The notes: generated by a model not told the origin, from the sequence alone. Shown: positions 36,937 through 46,836, counted from the first letter of the stretch. The stretch is DNA of 64,000 nt from Kordia sp. (GCF_022447245.1 NZ_JAKVBC010000008.1:95021-159020), one strand, 5' to 3'. Numbers and translations: made by a program.

Positions 36937-37722
36937 TTGAGAAAACTGCTGATACTTTTTTTGATAGGAAGTTTACTTTCCTGTACTACGAATACCAAGC
37001 TAGAAACGGTTGAGGTTCACTTTTATCCATCGTTTTTACATCCTACCAAGTTTACAATTGATCTAGAAAAGAAAACACTCGAGCAATACACGTATCAAGA
37101 TCATTATAATGTTGAAGAAAAAACAGAAGATGATACGTATGTAATTCATCAAAAAGATACTCTAATCGTTCATTATCAAAAAACGTTTCCAATTGATGAC
37201 GAAGTATTACAACATTTTTTAAGATCAATAGAATCTAATGAATTCAACGAAACAATAGAAAATTACAAGCCTGTACTTGATGGTATCGGATTTGGGTTTA
37301 AAAAAATAAATACAAAGAATGATTCCATTTCTTTATCAAGTAACATAACAAATAGAAGAGAAGCCACTATTGAATATAAGCTATTAGAACCATTTTTTGA
37401 GTTGGCATACACATCTATTGATGATTATGAAGGCATTTCAGGAGTAGAAAATATTCAAGATTATTTTGCGTATGGTTTAAGAATTAAAAAAGCAGCTGAT
37501 AATCCACTTGAATATCGAATTTGGGGCTCAATCAGAGGTTGTAGAGAAGATCAACAAGAATTACTAACTTTTTTAGAAAATCTTCCAGATAATGAACCTG
37601 TACTGTTTGATCTCAGAAATGGAAGTTTTTCATATTGCTTGGATGAAGTTCTTGAAGAATTTGTTCAAAAAAAAACATTGTATATCTATGGCAATAAATA
37701 TGCTACAAAAGCAAAAAAATAA
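36937..37722 (+). CDS. lipoprotein of unknown function
   Basis: A 261-residue product with a lipoprotein signal, RKLLILFLIGSLLSC followed by TTNT. No ATG exists between the last in-frame stop and this signal, so the start is TTG at 36937, which fits the signal length. The mature part is beta-rich and polar (FYPSFLHPTKFTIDLEKKTLEQY, VLFDLRNGSFSYCLDEVL), with no family I recognise. Its stop overlaps the ATG of the next small gene (TAATG). Confidence 0.65.
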   Translation: MRKLLILFLIGSLLSCTTNTKLETVEVHFYPSFLHPTKFTIDLEKKTLEQYTYQDHYNVEEKTEDDTYVIHQKDTLIVHYQKTFPIDDEVLQHFLRSIESNEFNETIENYKPVLDGIGFGFKKINTKNDSISLSSNITNRREATIEYKLLEPFFELAYTSIDDYEGISGVENIQDYFAYGLRIKKAADNPLEYRIWGSIRGCREDQQELLTFLENLPDNEPVLFDLRNGSFSYCLDEVLEEFVQKKTLYIYGNKYATKAKK

Positions 37723-37889
37723 TGGATGAAATACAATTTGCACAGAAAAATGGTAAAATGTTATCTACATCCGAAATGAATGAATACGAATATAGCAAAG
37801 AGGTTTACAATAGATGGAAATACCATCCGGTAATTCCCTATTTTTTGACAAAAGACCAAGCATTACAAGCCATTGCAAATAAAAAGTAA
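37722..37889 (+). CDS. 55-residue small protein coupled to lipoprotein gene
   Basis: It starts at an ATG overlapping the lipoprotein stop by one base and encodes MDEIQFAQKNGKMLSTSEM..., rich in Tyr, Lys and Glu, ending ALQAIANKK. It has no signal or membrane segment. The coupling and clean frame support a real gene. Not recognised. Confidence 0.5.
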   Translation: MDEIQFAQKNGKMLSTSEMNEYEYSKEVYNRWKYHPVIPYFLTKDQALQAIANKK

Positions 37890-37896
37890 CTCATAC

Positions 37897-40386
37897 TCAA
37901 TTCACATCAAACTGAAATAGCGTACTGCCTAGCAATCCGTTTCCGTTAGTTCCTTCAAGCTTCCCTAAAAAAGTGGTTTGTACATCCGAAGTATAGAAAC
38001 TAACTTCAATAATACCATTTTCATCAGAAACTAAATTAGGCGCCCAAAACAGTGTTTTCCTATTATCAGGAAATAAGGCTTCATCAGGATTTTTATCGTA
38101 TTGTGGACTGTAAAATTCTTTCTCAGGATAGATTCCGCGAACTTTGATAAATTGTTCATTAGCAGGATTTTCTCCGTCTTTTTTTGGTGCTATATAGGTA
38201 ACATAGCTTCCATCATTAAGACGATAGGTCGTGCCTTCTTTAGGTATCCGTCCATCTGGATGATTTCTACAATTTAAGATGTTATACTGACATACGTAAT
38301 CTCCATGATTGTCTCCATATCTTCCTCTACTACCACGATTCCTATTGCGTCCATTAAAAGAATCTAAGTTTACTTCATCCAAAAAATTAGTTTCTGTAAA
38401 GCTAAATTCGGTGTTGTAAGAGGATTGCTTTTTTTTGTGAATAACAATGTTATTTTCAGGAAAAATATGCGTGCATTTTTTCGTTATATCTTTTATACTT
38501 TTAAAAGGATCATCAATTTTAATAATTGCTTTATCGTCTTCAAAAGGAATAAAAACTATTTCGGAGCCTTGGGCTTGTTTATATGCTGAAAGTGGAAGTT
38601 CAAAGGTTGCTTTCCTATCAGCTTTTATTCCTTCAGTATATGTTGGATATGAAACATTGATAGTAGCTTCTGGAATATTTGTTAATGCCCCATTTTTAAG
38701 TATTTTATAGACTTTTCCTTTAATGAAAGGATTAAAATTTACAGTACTTCGATAGTTTTTTAACTGCTTTTTATTCCAGACGTAATTGCGCCAACCATGG
38801 GTCAATAATAATACATCTAAATGCTGTGCTCTTTTTTTATTTTTTGGATCAAAATAATATCCTGCATCATACACATGCCCTTTCAATTCGGAAAAAATAT
38901 AATAATGCGGAAGTAGCGCATAATCATTAGTTTTGTTTGTATATAAATGATCGTGTACACTCATGCTAAAATTGGCAATGGCAGGATTTTTATCTTGATC
39001 TTTCACCTCAAATTTCATAGTAACTTTGTCTTTTTGTGTGAATGAACTCCGAGAGATTTCTTTGAGGGTTATATTCAGTTTTTGATCTAAATTTGTATAC
39101 ACCAATCGTTCTGCTAATGGTTGAAAGTACTCATTAAAAATGGTAACTTCTGCAATTCCTTGCGGGAATTTGTTTAGAGGCAATTTAAAACGAACGCGTT
39201 CTTTTTCCAAAGAAGCTGTCGCCATCCAATAGACCAATCCACGGTTTTGTGCTCGTATATATACTTTCTGATTCGGAATAGTAACTGACTTCGTAATGCT
39301 AAAATGTATGCTCTTTTTAGAACTTCGGTCTACTTGTAATTTAATGCCTTCTGGTAAAATTTGAGGTAATTGAAAAATACTATCTATTTTAGGTTCTGTG
39401 AGTTGTACTGTATAAGATTGATTGGTTTGTGGATTAAAACTAAACTTTCCCATTCCGTTGTGTATAGCTGAGAAAGATTGTATTTTTTTTCCGTTTTCAT
39501 ACAAAAAACCTTTTACAGGGACTGGTCTTCCACTTGGATCTAAAGCTTTAAAAGCGACAGTGTTTGGCAAGTTTTCTACTAAATTTCCACCTTCTGGATA
39601 CATGCCAAATTGAATCTCGCTGATACTTTTAAAAGGAATTTCAATACGATGTATTACTTCTTGTTTTTTATATTTTACACGAAGTTTGATAAACTTGGCT
39701 TTGTTGCTTTTTTCAGCAGGAAAATTAATAGTAACAATTCCTTCTTCATTTGTTTTAGTACGCGTTCGCGCTAATCTTTTTGATCCGTTATATAACTGTG
39801 CTATCACAGTTGCATTTACGTATGGAGCTCTTCCTCTTGAAAACACAGCAATTTCAGCAGCAATGTCTTCAGTGCGGTCATATTCTCTTTCGGAAAACTC
39901 AGCATCTATTAACATTGTAGGAATGACACTTTCTTTGATTTGAATTTCCTTTACAGCGAGTAATTTTCTTGAAGAACTTTCTACAGTATTTTTGGTATGA
40001 ACGGTTATGCGATAACGTCCAGTTTCTATGGTTTCTTCTAAAAACAGATGTCCATTAGCAAAACCATTGGCAGCTTCATATTTTTCTCTTAGGATGTTTG
40101 TGTTGCCATCTGAATGTAGTTTTGTTAATTCAACAAAAATAATCTTCGTCTTGGTAGAGAGTTTTAGTGTATTTCCATTTAGTAAATAGGTTTTAAACCA
40201 AACATCTTCACCAGGTTCGTAAATGTCTTTATCAGTGTGAATGTAAATGTTTTCTTTGAATTGTTGAATCGCAAAATATTCAGGATATTTTACCAGAGAA
40301 TCATTGGCGACATCATCTAATAATTGTGCGTAAGAAAACCAGCAACTTAGCAAACATAAGTAGCATATTATGGTTTGAGAATTCAT
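37897..40386 (-). CDS. exported MG2-like (alpha-2-macroglobulin-type) repeat protein
   Basis: An 829-residue protein with a signal peptide (CWFSYAQ). The opening FKENIYIHTDKDIYEPGEDVWFKTYLLNG is the MG2 motif of bacterial alpha-2-macroglobulin relatives and is followed by several beta-sandwich domains (YRITVHTKNTV; GIVTINFPAEKSN; FGMYPEGGNLVENLP). A central part has KVTMKFEVKDQDKNPAIANFSMSVHD, and the end shows NLVSDENGIIEVSFYTSD. No thioester CGEQ motif is present. Bacteroidota have many such proteins near TonB-dependent systems, with role unknown. It stands alone on the minus strand. Confidence 0.78.
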   Translation of the reverse strand: MNSQTIICYLCLLSCWFSYAQLLDDVANDSLVKYPEYFAIQQFKENIYIHTDKDIYEPGEDVWFKTYLLNGNTLKLSTKTKIIFVELTKLHSDGNTNILREKYEAANGFANGHLFLEETIETGRYRITVHTKNTVESSSRKLLAVKEIQIKESVIPTMLIDAEFSEREYDRTEDIAAEIAVFSRGRAPYVNATVIAQLYNGSKRLARTRTKTNEEGIVTINFPAEKSNKAKFIKLRVKYKKQEVIHRIEIPFKSISEIQFGMYPEGGNLVENLPNTVAFKALDPSGRPVPVKGFLYENGKKIQSFSAIHNGMGKFSFNPQTNQSYTVQLTEPKIDSIFQLPQILPEGIKLQVDRSSKKSIHFSITKSVTIPNQKVYIRAQNRGLVYWMATASLEKERVRFKLPLNKFPQGIAEVTIFNEYFQPLAERLVYTNLDQKLNITLKEISRSSFTQKDKVTMKFEVKDQDKNPAIANFSMSVHDHLYTNKTNDYALLPHYYIFSELKGHVYDAGYYFDPKNKKRAQHLDVLLLTHGWRNYVWNKKQLKNYRSTVNFNPFIKGKVYKILKNGALTNIPEATINVSYPTYTEGIKADRKATFELPLSAYKQAQGSEIVFIPFEDDKAIIKIDDPFKSIKDITKKCTHIFPENNIVIHKKKQSSYNTEFSFTETNFLDEVNLDSFNGRNRNRGSRGRYGDNHGDYVCQYNILNCRNHPDGRIPKEGTTYRLNDGSYVTYIAPKKDGENPANEQFIKVRGIYPEKEFYSPQYDKNPDEALFPDNRKTLFWAPNLVSDENGIIEVSFYTSDVQTTFLGKLEGTNGNGLLGSTLFQFDVN

Positions 40387-40488
40387 AGCTTTAGTGGTAT
40401 TTAATCGGTTCTTCTAAAGATACAAATTTTTAACTTTCAAAAATACTAATGTAAGGAGTAAAATAATAAACTAAAGTCTACTTCCATT

Positions 40489-40704
40489 TTATCCTTTTCT
40501 GGTAGAGAACGTGGCTTCATAACAGACCAGATCGAAAGTGTTTCGAGTGTGACAAACCCATTTACAGGTATCAAAATTATCAAAAGTCTTACATGTTGTT
40601 TTTCGAGGCTCATCGTTATGTACTCCACCTTTTAGTAAAAGAGGATGTAGATTTGAAATAAACGCTTTGTTTAATTTAAGAGCTTTTAAGTTCTTTTTTT
40701 TCAT
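40489..40704 (-). CDS. RiPP-like precursor peptide with double-Gly leader, 71 aa
   Basis: The leader MKKKNLKALKLNKAFISNLHPLLLKGG carries the KxLKLNK pattern and ends in GG at residues 26-27. The core of 44 residues has four Cys and many Thr/Ser (TTCKTFDNFDTCKWVCHT, LVCYEATFST), as expected for lanthipeptide or disulfide-type products. It resembles the other two precursors in the leader but not in the core. No modification or export gene is close. A decayed relative lies about 180 bases upstream on the same strand (40881-41011). Confidence 0.72.
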   Translation of the reverse strand: MKKKNLKALKLNKAFISNLHPLLLKGGVHNDEPRKTTCKTFDNFDTCKWVCHTRNTFDLVCYEATFSTRKG

Positions 40705-40880
40705 CGTAAAAATATTAAGTTTCTATGAAATCAAATATAAATTATTTTATAATCAGTTATTTACGGTGTAGCCTTAATTCTTAAGGAGGTAATACATATA
40801 AAAAAAGCTAGTTAATATTGATAGACGTAATTTTTATAGGATTATTTTTAGCTACTGTCAGATAAATCAGATTCTTCAAT

Positions 40881-41011
40881 TCAACAACAAGGACCATTTT
40901 TACAAACAACAGTAGGCAAGTCCCGATCAGTCTGGTCTGTAAAAACAGCTGTCAAACATAAAAAAATCAAATTCTAGGTATGATTTAACTTTTAAACTGT
41001 TGTTTTTTCAT
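40881..41011 (-). pseudogene. remnant of a further precursor peptide
   Basis: ATG 41011 opens MKKQQFKS and stops. The neighbouring frames carry LKVKSYLEF and, at the 3' end, TDQTDRDLPTVVCKNGPCC, a Cys-rich tail like those of Bacteroidota precursors. At least two frameshifts separate start and tail. The Met-Lys-Lys start, the short spacing and the nearby intact precursor suggest a decayed tandem copy. Confidence 0.4.
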
Positions 41012-41319
41012 GATTTTTGATTTTTAATTAATCATGATTAAAATGACAAAAAGCTAAGAGTTTTAAAAGATAAGAAGTGTGTAATTAAAATAAGTCTTTA
41101 AGATTTACAAATTAAAGAGAAAATTATTTTTTACAATTTATATATTTGAAAATCAATTATATAAATAAAATTAGAGTTAGGTTAACGATGAGGTGGAATT
41201 GGGTAATAAATTTATCTGACAAGATTTTTTAATGGATTGTGAAATGAAAAAAAGGTTGCTTGACAAATTAGTTCTTCAAACAACCTTTCTTAAGTTTATA
41301 TAGTTTATGTGTAAGTGTA
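41012..41319. other. gene-free gap
   Basis: An AT-rich gap of about 300 bases. Apart from the terminator at 41251-41290 I see no gene or clear signal in it. Confidence 0.5.
41251..41290 (-). terminator. terminator of the DUF3857 gene pair
   Basis: The arms 41251-41263 (AAAGGTTGCTTGA) and 41276-41288 (TCAAACAACCTTT) pair with one mismatch. On the minus strand the hairpin is followed by a run of T and lies about 30 bases beyond the stop at 41320. Confidence 0.8.
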
Positions 41320-43269
41320 TTACTCCTTCGGATTCATCAAAATAGCAGCTTTATTAAAGTCTGAGGCCGCATTAATAACTTCACGGAAACCTTCGTATTC
41401 GGCAATTTCATATTCAAATTCTTTGTAGAATTCTTCAATAGTGATGACAATCTTGTTTCCTTCCAATTTGTAGTTGGATTCAAATTTACATTTTTGCTCG
41501 CCTTTGTCATCCAATAATTCTTTTTTAATGATCAATGATTCCAGACCTTCTGCTTCATAATCAGTCGGTATAGTAACTACAATTTGATAATTGTAGCGGT
41601 TTGGATATTGCATCTGAATTGGATTGACACGCTTAGTTTCTTGGTACAATTCACTTTGCGTTCCAATCACTTTTCCAACCTGAAAAATATAACTGTCACC
41701 AGCTTCTTCCAATAAGGATTCAGAAGTAATCGTACTGCTTACCAAAAATGGTTTGTTGTATTCTAACTGCATCATTTCCTTGTTTTCAGTTTCGTATTTT
41801 TTAACCACTTTGTCTTCAATTCCTGAACCTGTTAAATAGTCTTCAAATTCTTTGATAGCTTGCTCTGGAGCTAAGTTTAAATACGCTCTGTTGTTCATTG
41901 CCCAATGTCCAAAATACTTTTGATTCTGATCAATTTTCACATATTCCATATCATCTTCAAAAGAAATGTTCATATTGCGTTCAACGCGGCTGTAATCTGG
42001 ATCTTTTTGTGGAATTTTATAAAAACTGAATTGCTTCTTATTGTTTACAAAAATTCCTGTATTTCCAAGAATATTTGGTGGAATCTCGCTTAAGCGGTAA
42101 TCCACACGGTTTGGTGTAATGTAATTGTAAGCTTTTGGAATGTAAATTAAAAATTCGCGCAAAGCAGTAGGATTAAAAAATTCTGAATCAAACTTATGCT
42201 CGTATACATCAGAAGTAATCACAGGCATATATTCCACTTTAGCAGCTTCTAGCAAATGAGAATATACTTTGATGATTCCTAAGTCACTTGCCGATTTATT
42301 TTTGATAATATAATCAATTTCAGAAAGTTGTGCATTGTTGTTTTTTACAATCGTATAATTCTTCTTCACATAATCATCAATCAAATAGGCTTTTGTATAA
42401 TCGTCTGTTTTTTGATCTTTTAAAATTCCAGTGACAATTTTTGTAATTTCAGGATGCACTTTTTCAGGAAACATTCCTTCTGTAATATTGGTCACGACAT
42501 TGCTCCACAACATATCATCTGTTACATTGGTTCCAGGACCAAAACATTGAAAAGCTACATAGATTTTATTAGAATTTGGCGTAGCATATTCTTCTTCAAT
42601 CATAGGTACAATATCTTCCAATATTAGTTGTTTCCCTTGTCTTTTGTTGTAGATGCGATCATCAAAATCTGTAAAAGCGTTATAGACTTTGGCACGTCCA
42701 GGCATTTTTCCATAAATAAAATCATACTCTAGCTTTTTAATCGGATAGCTTTTCTGTAAGGTTTCGCGTCCAAAAGCAGAATACTCTTTTTCCAAAGTAT
42801 ACAAGACTTCAATTTCTGAATCTTTTTCTGCACCTTCGATGGCGAAGATTTTAAAATCACCGTATTCTTCTACATTTTTGACTTCTTTGATATTGTCTTT
42901 ATTCAACAATGTCACTTTCCCGTCAGGTGTAATGGTACGTGCTTTAATATCCACAATATTGATAACATCGTACATAGAAATATATACAGTATTGTGTGTT
43001 TTTATTCCTTTTTCGTCATGTACACGTGCAATTGTATGTGTGGTTTCAAACTTTTGTAAATTGTTACCAAAGTCAGGTATAACGTATTCCACCATGTATT
43101 TTTCCATGATAGCAATGGAAGATTCATTGGCTTCCTTATCGGATAACTTATGCAATTTAGGTTTCTTTGCCCAATCGTATTCTTTGTAGAATTGAGAAAA
43201 TGCTTGTGTTGTACATAAACACAAAAGGATGACAATAATTGATCTCATAGATGTGATTTTACTTTTCAA
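41320..43269 (-). CDS. exported DUF3857 protein with degenerate transglutaminase part
   Basis: A 649-residue protein. The signal peptide (TQAFSQ) may start at the first Met or at the internal MRSIIVILLCLC. The DUF3857 domain is seen in HTIARVHDEKGIKTHNTVYISMYD, DIKARTITPDGKVTLLNKDNIKEV and IEVLYTLEKEYS. The region that should hold a transglutaminase-like domain (AYLIDDYVKKNYTIVKNNNAQLSEIDYIIKNKSASDLGIIKVYSHLL) lacks the GDCKD Cys, so it is probably inactive. It overlaps its upstream partner gene by 11 bases. Confidence 0.8.
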   Translation of the reverse strand: MKSKITSMRSIIVILLCLCTTQAFSQFYKEYDWAKKPKLHKLSDKEANESSIAIMEKYMVEYVIPDFGNNLQKFETTHTIARVHDEKGIKTHNTVYISMYDVINIVDIKARTITPDGKVTLLNKDNIKEVKNVEEYGDFKIFAIEGAEKDSEIEVLYTLEKEYSAFGRETLQKSYPIKKLEYDFIYGKMPGRAKVYNAFTDFDDRIYNKRQGKQLILEDIVPMIEEEYATPNSNKIYVAFQCFGPGTNVTDDMLWSNVVTNITEGMFPEKVHPEITKIVTGILKDQKTDDYTKAYLIDDYVKKNYTIVKNNNAQLSEIDYIIKNKSASDLGIIKVYSHLLEAAKVEYMPVITSDVYEHKFDSEFFNPTALREFLIYIPKAYNYITPNRVDYRLSEIPPNILGNTGIFVNNKKQFSFYKIPQKDPDYSRVERNMNISFEDDMEYVKIDQNQKYFGHWAMNNRAYLNLAPEQAIKEFEDYLTGSGIEDKVVKKYETENKEMMQLEYNKPFLVSSTITSESLLEEAGDSYIFQVGKVIGTQSELYQETKRVNPIQMQYPNRYNYQIVVTIPTDYEAEGLESLIIKKELLDDKGEQKCKFESNYKLEGNKIVITIEEFYKEFEYEIAEYEGFREVINAASDFNKAAILMNPKE

Positions 43270-45154
43270 TGATAATGCTTTTTTTGTAGGCTTTTATTAA
43301 TTTTTTCACAAAACTATTCCATGCTTCAAAATCTTCTTTTTCTACACGTAAAGTGTTGATGTAAATGGTTTTATGTTGAATAACTTTTCCGTCTTTTTGC
43401 TCATAATTGATGTCAAAGCCATACGCTTTTCCGTCATATTTGATTGGTTTTGGAACCGAAGTCACTTTATATCCTTTAGGAACAATGAATGTAGTTGTAT
43501 ATTTTTTTTGAAATTGATGATCAATCTTTTTGGCGTATTTACGTACTTCTATATCAATCTTTTGCTTTGATAACACACGGTCAATGTTGAGGTTCAAAAT
43601 CGTCTTTGAACCAATGGTTTTTGCGTAACTTTCAATCAGCAAATCAAATGTTAGGGTCAATGTTTTATGTTTAGATTCTAAAGGCGAAACTTCAATATTT
43701 TGATACTTGGTTTTGTTATTTCCAAGTGCCAAGGTTGTATTTAAAAACTCTTCTTCTGTGTTGTCTTTTTTCTTGTACAAATAATCTGTGACAAAATCGA
43801 CTCTTTCATAACCTGTCATGGTTCTTTTTTCAGATGCTTTGATGTTGCCATTTTCAAATGTAATCGTCGTATTGATGGAAGTTTTACTTTTCTCAGAAGG
43901 TTGAACTGGCACTTTTTTCAAGACGAATTTTTCTGGAGAAATTCCAATCAAAGCTTCTTTGGTTTGTGTAAAGGAACTTGGCATTCCAAAATTGACATAA
44001 CTATCGGTTCCATCAATAAAAATAGTATCCTTATCAATTACTGTAGCTGTGATCATGTGGTTGTCTACCATTGGCGTTGGTACTTCGTCATATAAATACG
44101 GACGATCACGCGTACCAATCCACGTTCTATATGAAGGAATTCCAACATGATTCAACATGACGTATAGCAAATTTGCCATGTCTTTACAGTCGCCATATCT
44201 GTTTTTACAAACACTTGCCGCACCACGAGGAATAAATCCACCTAAACCATCTTCAAAAGCCACATAGGTAATATTCTCTTGTACCCAATTGTAAATCGCT
44301 TCTGCTTTTTCACGATCTGTTGTATATTTTTTTGCAATGTCTTCCGCAATCTTGTACACTTTTTTCAAATCACTTTCGTCTACTTGTTTGGCGAGTGATG
44401 CATACCAACTATATAAATCCTTTACATTATTTAAAATCGGAACAGTTTTGTTGTCTTCGGTATAATTTTTAATGTGTAAAATAATATGAGGTAAGTGATA
44501 CAGGGCAGCTTCAGCATCATCTTCGGACATAAATTTTGCGACATTTTCTGTAGTCCATGTATAAATGTTGCTATTTTTCGTTTCCTCTTTTTTGAAATCT
44601 ATAGTAATGTTTTCTGTGTGAAACTCTTTATAGCCAATTTCTACATTCTTCGGGAACTCAATACGCAATATTGCTTTTTGTGTTGGCGCATAGGTTCCAA
44701 ATCGGAACAAACCTAAAAAATGTGGTTCACTGATAATCTCTTTATATTTTAAATCGGTAATTGCGCCTTTGGTTACACCCGGAAACGTAAAGTTTTTTGT
44801 TTGTTGATCGCTGTAGAAAATCCCATCATCAAATTCGTGCTTGGTTTCTATATAATCGACTTCTAGTGTTTTTCCAGAAACAGGCAAATACGTAGTAGCT
44901 TCAATATCTTGTAGTTTGGTAAAACTGTCAAAGTGAAGCACTTCATTTGCAAAGTACAATTTGTTGGCAGTTACATATTCAGCTTTCTCGTGAATACTTT
45001 TAACAATATTGAAAGTACCTTTTTTCAAATTGATCTTAATGTCCTCGGTACGTTCTAGGAAACGGAAATCTTCGTTCGTATTTTTCTGCGCCAAGCAAAT
45101 GTTTGCCACAAAAAATAGTAGCAATACAGGGAATTTCATATGAGATATTGTCAT
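43259..45154 (-). CDS. exported DUF3857-transglutaminase protein
   Basis: A 631-residue protein with a signal peptide (FVANICLAQ), a DUF3857 domain (residues about 35-210: TYLPVSGKTLEVDYIETKHEF, ITDLKYKEIIS) and a transglutaminase-like domain: IYNWVQENITYVAF, then RGAASVCKNRYGDCKDMANLLYVML with Cys 323, and a later VDNHMITATVIDKDTIFIDGTD with His and Asp. The triad appears intact. Such pairs are common in Bacteroidota, with unknown substrates. It precedes and overlaps the degenerate partner, so the two are probably cotranslated. Confidence 0.85.
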   Translation of the reverse strand: MTISHMKFPVLLLFFVANICLAQKNTNEDFRFLERTEDIKINLKKGTFNIVKSIHEKAEYVTANKLYFANEVLHFDSFTKLQDIEATTYLPVSGKTLEVDYIETKHEFDDGIFYSDQQTKNFTFPGVTKGAITDLKYKEIISEPHFLGLFRFGTYAPTQKAILRIEFPKNVEIGYKEFHTENITIDFKKEETKNSNIYTWTTENVAKFMSEDDAEAALYHLPHIILHIKNYTEDNKTVPILNNVKDLYSWYASLAKQVDESDLKKVYKIAEDIAKKYTTDREKAEAIYNWVQENITYVAFEDGLGGFIPRGAASVCKNRYGDCKDMANLLYVMLNHVGIPSYRTWIGTRDRPYLYDEVPTPMVDNHMITATVIDKDTIFIDGTDSYVNFGMPSSFTQTKEALIGISPEKFVLKKVPVQPSEKSKTSINTTITFENGNIKASEKRTMTGYERVDFVTDYLYKKKDNTEEEFLNTTLALGNNKTKYQNIEVSPLESKHKTLTLTFDLLIESYAKTIGSKTILNLNIDRVLSKQKIDIEVRKYAKKIDHQFQKKYTTTFIVPKGYKVTSVPKPIKYDGKAYGFDINYEQKDGKVIQHKTIYINTLRVEKEDFEAWNSFVKKLIKAYKKSIIIEK

Positions 45155-45307
45155 AAATTAGAATTTAGAATTGTTGAGGGATAAAACTACTTTATCACTA
45201 ACAATACTTCTTAAAAAATATTGTAGGTTGAAAAATAGGCACTAACCACTAAATTACTAAAAACTCTGCAAGAAATCGCTGATTTCTCATTGTGAATTTT
45301 TAATTTT

Positions 45308-46414
45308 ATGGAACAATTAACAAAAATGATTTCAAGCTTTAAAAATATTCATCTAAAGTTCAAATTAGATGGCAATTACTTTGATAGAGAAGCCTTAAAA
45401 GAAGTCGCTTATAGTTTTGTAAAAGAAGGAAAACCATACGAACAAACTATGGGAGACTTTTTAATCGATTGGTTGGATGAGAAAACTTATGTTATTGTAT
45501 CTACTTCAGGTTCTACAGGAAAACCCAAACAAATTCTTTTAGACAAACAATCCATGGTACATTCTGCGTTGGCTACAGGTGATTTTTTTGGAATCAAATC
45601 TGGTGATACAGCTTTGCAGTGTTTGCCTTCCAATTTTATTGCTGGAAAAATGATGTTGGTTCGCGCCATGATATTGGGATTGTCATTAGATTTAGTTGCA
45701 CCAACATCTAATCCATTAAAAAACCTTCAGAAAAAATATGATTTTTGTGCAATGGTGCCATTACAAGTTGAAAATTCACTGGAAAGTTTGCATCAAATCA
45801 ACACTTTAATTGTGGGTGGAGCACCAGCTTCTTCCGCTTTAATTGAACGTTTGCAAACGGTTTCTACTAAGATATTTGCTACGTATGGAATGACAGAAAC
45901 CATCACACATATTGCGGCAAAACCATTAAATCATCTTTCGAAAGAGAAAACTGTAAATTATCAGACTTTACCAAATATTCATATAGATACTGACGACAGA
46001 AATTGTTTGATAATTGATGCACCAAGACTTGCTAAAGAAAAAATAATAACCAATGATGTAGTGGAAATTATCTCACAAACGGAATTTAATTGGTTGGGAA
46101 GACATGACAATGTTATTAATAGTGGAGGCATCAAACTACATCCTGAACAAATAGAAGAGAAGTTGAGTCCATTCATCAATGCACGATATTTTGTGACTGC
46201 AATTGACGATGCGCAGTTAGGCAAAAAACTGATTCTACTAGTGGAAGATACAACGCAAAGTATAGATACGACTCAACTTTTAAAAACGATTAAAGATGCT
46301 GGAAAATTCTCCAAATTCGAAATTCCCAAAACTATTTTTACACTAGAGAATTTCACTGAAACAAATACAGGAAAAGTACAACGTACAAAGACTTTGGCTA
46401 GTTTGAGGGTATGA
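45308..46414 (+). CDS. menE: o-succinylbenzoate-CoA ligase (MenE)
   Basis: Activates o-succinylbenzoate with ATP and CoA in menaquinone synthesis. The 368-residue ANL-family enzyme is short, as flavobacterial MenE forms are. P-loop YVIVSTSGSTGKPKQ (residues 61-75), FATYGMTETITH, hinge WLGRHDNVINSGGIKLHPEQIE and the C-terminal Lys motif NTGKVQRTK are present. It is the last men gene of the window, about 10.7 kb after menC. A small AGAAATC-GCT-GATTTCT hairpin at 45271-45287 lies in its leader. Confidence 0.93.
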   Translation: MEQLTKMISSFKNIHLKFKLDGNYFDREALKEVAYSFVKEGKPYEQTMGDFLIDWLDEKTYVIVSTSGSTGKPKQILLDKQSMVHSALATGDFFGIKSGDTALQCLPSNFIAGKMMLVRAMILGLSLDLVAPTSNPLKNLQKKYDFCAMVPLQVENSLESLHQINTLIVGGAPASSALIERLQTVSTKIFATYGMTETITHIAAKPLNHLSKEKTVNYQTLPNIHIDTDDRNCLIIDAPRLAKEKIITNDVVEIISQTEFNWLGRHDNVINSGGIKLHPEQIEEKLSPFINARYFVTAIDDAQLGKKLILLVEDTTQSIDTTQLLKTIKDAGKFSKFEIPKTIFTLENFTETNTGKVQRTKTLASLRV

Positions 46415-46515
46415 TCTTTTACTACTCGTAATTATAAAAATACGACTATTATCAATTTGAAAATAAGCATATCTGCCCTACATTTTGGGTAATGTTTAAT
46501 TTAAATTCACTAGTT

Positions 46516-46776
46516 ATGAAGAAAAAAAGAAGCCTAAAAAAGTTGGCACTGAATAAAAAAGCGATTTCTATGTTACAGTCCAATCACATAATTTATGGAG
46601 GAGATGCAACAGAGGCAATATCATGGTTGTTTTGGGGATGTGATACACATCCTAGAATTTGTTCAGGTGAACTAACACTAGGAGATGCTTGTCTCAATTT
46701 AACAGAAAGACCTGTTTGCGATGGAGATACAGGATTGGCAACGCCGTGTCAAGAAACTGTGGCTGGATGTGCTTAA
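46516..46776 (+). CDS. RiPP-like precursor peptide with double-Gly leader, 86 aa
   Basis: Start at 46516 (MKKKRSLKKLALNKKAISML) rather than the upstream in-frame ATG at 46492, since the family leader begins with MKK. The leader ends IIYGG at about residues 30-31. The core of about 55 residues has six Cys (WGCDTHPRIC, GDACLN, RPVCDG, TPCQ, AGCA) and many Thr. It looks like a class I lanthipeptide or disulfide-rich product precursor. It lies just after menE, followed by a terminator; no maturation enzyme is near. Confidence 0.75.
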   Translation: MKKKRSLKKLALNKKAISMLQSNHIIYGGDATEAISWLFWGCDTHPRICSGELTLGDACLNLTERPVCDGDTGLATPCQETVAGCA

Positions 46777-46836
46777 TACAATTTAGACATATTAGCATTT
46801 TATTCAAAATGAATTAGAAATTGCTGCTTAATATAA

